Below, piece by piece: positions 63,327 through 64,000 of a DNA stretch of 64,000 bases. Both the position numbers and the translations under genes were made by a program. Position 1 is the stretch's first letter; each line of letters starts with the position of its first letter. This stretch comes from Microbacterium sp. (GTDB lineage: Bacteria > Actinomycetota > Actinomycetes > Actinomycetales > Microbacteriaceae), in the NCBI RefSeq assembly GCF_031178445.1, contig NZ_JAPSIY010000012.1, positions 1-64,000 on the forward strand, written 5' to 3'. The notes under the pieces are model-generated. The model ran no database searches, was not told where the DNA came from, and saw only the letters and a program-made list of their open reading frames with translations.

Positions 63327-64000
63327 CGCGACGTCCCCGTCGTGTCGCCTGCGTCGGCACGGGCCCCGTGGCGGCGACGCCCGCGGTCATGCCCTCCTCG
63401 GTCGTGATGGTCGCCAGGTCCACCTCGCTCGCCGCGAGCCGCTCCTTGGTGGTCATGCGGGTGAGGGGCAGGTTCGGCAGGAAGAGCACCGCGATCAGGC
63501 TGAGCACCGCGAACGGCACGGCGATGAGGAAGGAGGCGGCGATCCCGTGTGCGTAGATGTCCTCGACGATGATCCGCACGACCTCAGGCAGCTTGCTGAC
63601 CTCGGGCAGGGTGCCGGCCGCCAGCTGCTCGCCGAGCGCCGCGCCCTTCTCTCCGAGTCCTGCGAGCGCCTTGCCCAGCTCGGCCTGACGGTCGGCGAAC
63701 AGATCGGCGACGCGGGTGCCCAGGGCTGCGCCCATCACCGAGACGCCGACCGTGCCGCCCAGGCTGCGGAAGAAGGTCACCCCCGAGCTGGCGGCGCCGA
63801 GATCCTCGGGGCGGGCCGTGTTCTGCACGATGAGCACGAGGTTCTGCATGGTCATGCCCACGCCCGCACCGAGCAGCAGCATGTACACCGAGACGAGCAC
63901 GAAGTTGGTGTCGTACTGCAGCGTCGACAGCATCACCGAGCCGGCGATCGTGAGCGCCGCTCCCGTGATCACGAATCCCTTCCACCTGCCGTAGCGCGTG
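63319..64000 (-). CDS. DHA2/EmrB-type MFS drug efflux transporter (partial, 5' end outside window)
   Basis: 227 residues are visible from the window edge (RYGRWKGFVITGAAL onward), covering the last membrane segments. SVYMLLLGAGVGMTMQNL and GVTFFRSLGGTVGVSVMGAA are typical of 14-TM EmrB/QacA pumps. A hydrophilic insert of about 55 residues precedes the last hydrophobic segment. An apparent internal start at 63972 is an artefact of truncation. Cotranscribed with the MarR gene. Confidence 0.85.
   Translation of the reverse strand, partial: TRYGRWKGFVITGAALTIAGSVMLSTLQYDTNFVLVSVYMLLLGAGVGMTMQNLVLIVQNTARPEDLGAASSGVTFFRSLGGTVGVSVMGAALGTRVADLFADRQAELGKALAGLGEKGAALGEQLAAGTLPEVSKLPEVVRIIVEDIYAHGIAASFLIAVPFAVLSLIAVLFLPNLPLTRMTTKERLAASEVDLATITTEEGMTAGVAATGPVPTQATRRGRRDG

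Overview
The window looks like a chromosomal segment of a high-GC actinobacterium, most likely Microbacterium or a close Microbacteriaceae relative. This is inferred from the strong G/C third-position bias, GTG and TTG starts, ribosomal-protein gene order, Lys/Ala/Glu-rich tails on ribosomal proteins, and a RamB-type regulator beside the glyoxylate genes. No database search was possible, so the genus is an inference.

Layout. 1-1.3 kb: end of tuf, a small Rv0909/MT0933-like helical protein, and a structured 795-bp non-coding stretch that leads into the S10 operon. 1.3-19 kb: a near-continuous S10-spc-alpha ribosomal cluster (rpsJ to rplQ) with secY, adk, map, a DsbA-like thiol protein, infA, rpmJ and rpoA. 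rpsN (expected between rplE and rpsH) and rpsD (expected between rpsK and rpoA) are both absent, and hairpin terminators occupy both sites. Between map and the DsbA gene lies an AbiEi-like/PD-(D/E)XK gene bracketed by two 67-bp inverted-repeat elements. 19-24.5 kb: a tripartite tricarboxylate transport operon (tctCBA) and a TauE-type permease. The divergent regulator is unusual: an extracytoplasmic sensor plus PAS domain joined directly to a CitB/DcuR-type DNA-binding domain, without kinase or receiver. 24.6-28.4 kb: a secreted multidomain GH31 glycosidase. 28.5-31.8 kb: two MaoC-like hydratases, murB and an aspartate aminotransferase.

31.9-58 kb is accessory or metabolic DNA lying between aspC and the tRNA-Trp-secE-nusG-rplKA block. 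It holds alanine dehydrogenase with an Lrp regulator, a glyoxylate-shunt operon (aceB-aceA) divergent from a RamB-like regulator, and a TetR/metallo-hydrolase divergent pair with clear operators. It also holds a polyamine catabolic block: agmatine deiminase, amidase, PucR and TetR regulators, GABA transaminase, putrescine/monoamine oxidase, Usp, APC permease and two aldehyde dehydrogenases. Together these could take agmatine or putrescine to succinate. It ends with an Hsp90-like ATPase and TPR-protein operon of unknown role. 58.2-61.1 kb: tRNA-Trp, secE, nusG, rplK, rplA. 61.1-64 kb: a divergent LysE exporter/LysG regulator pair, a MarR regulator and a truncated drug-efflux transporter at the window edge.

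The most noteworthy items are the sensor/DNA-binding fusion beside tctCBA with its 21-bp-spaced direct repeats, the Hsp90-like/TPR operon, the 67-bp elements framing the AbiEi-nuclease gene, and several operator architectures that match adjacent regulator genes.
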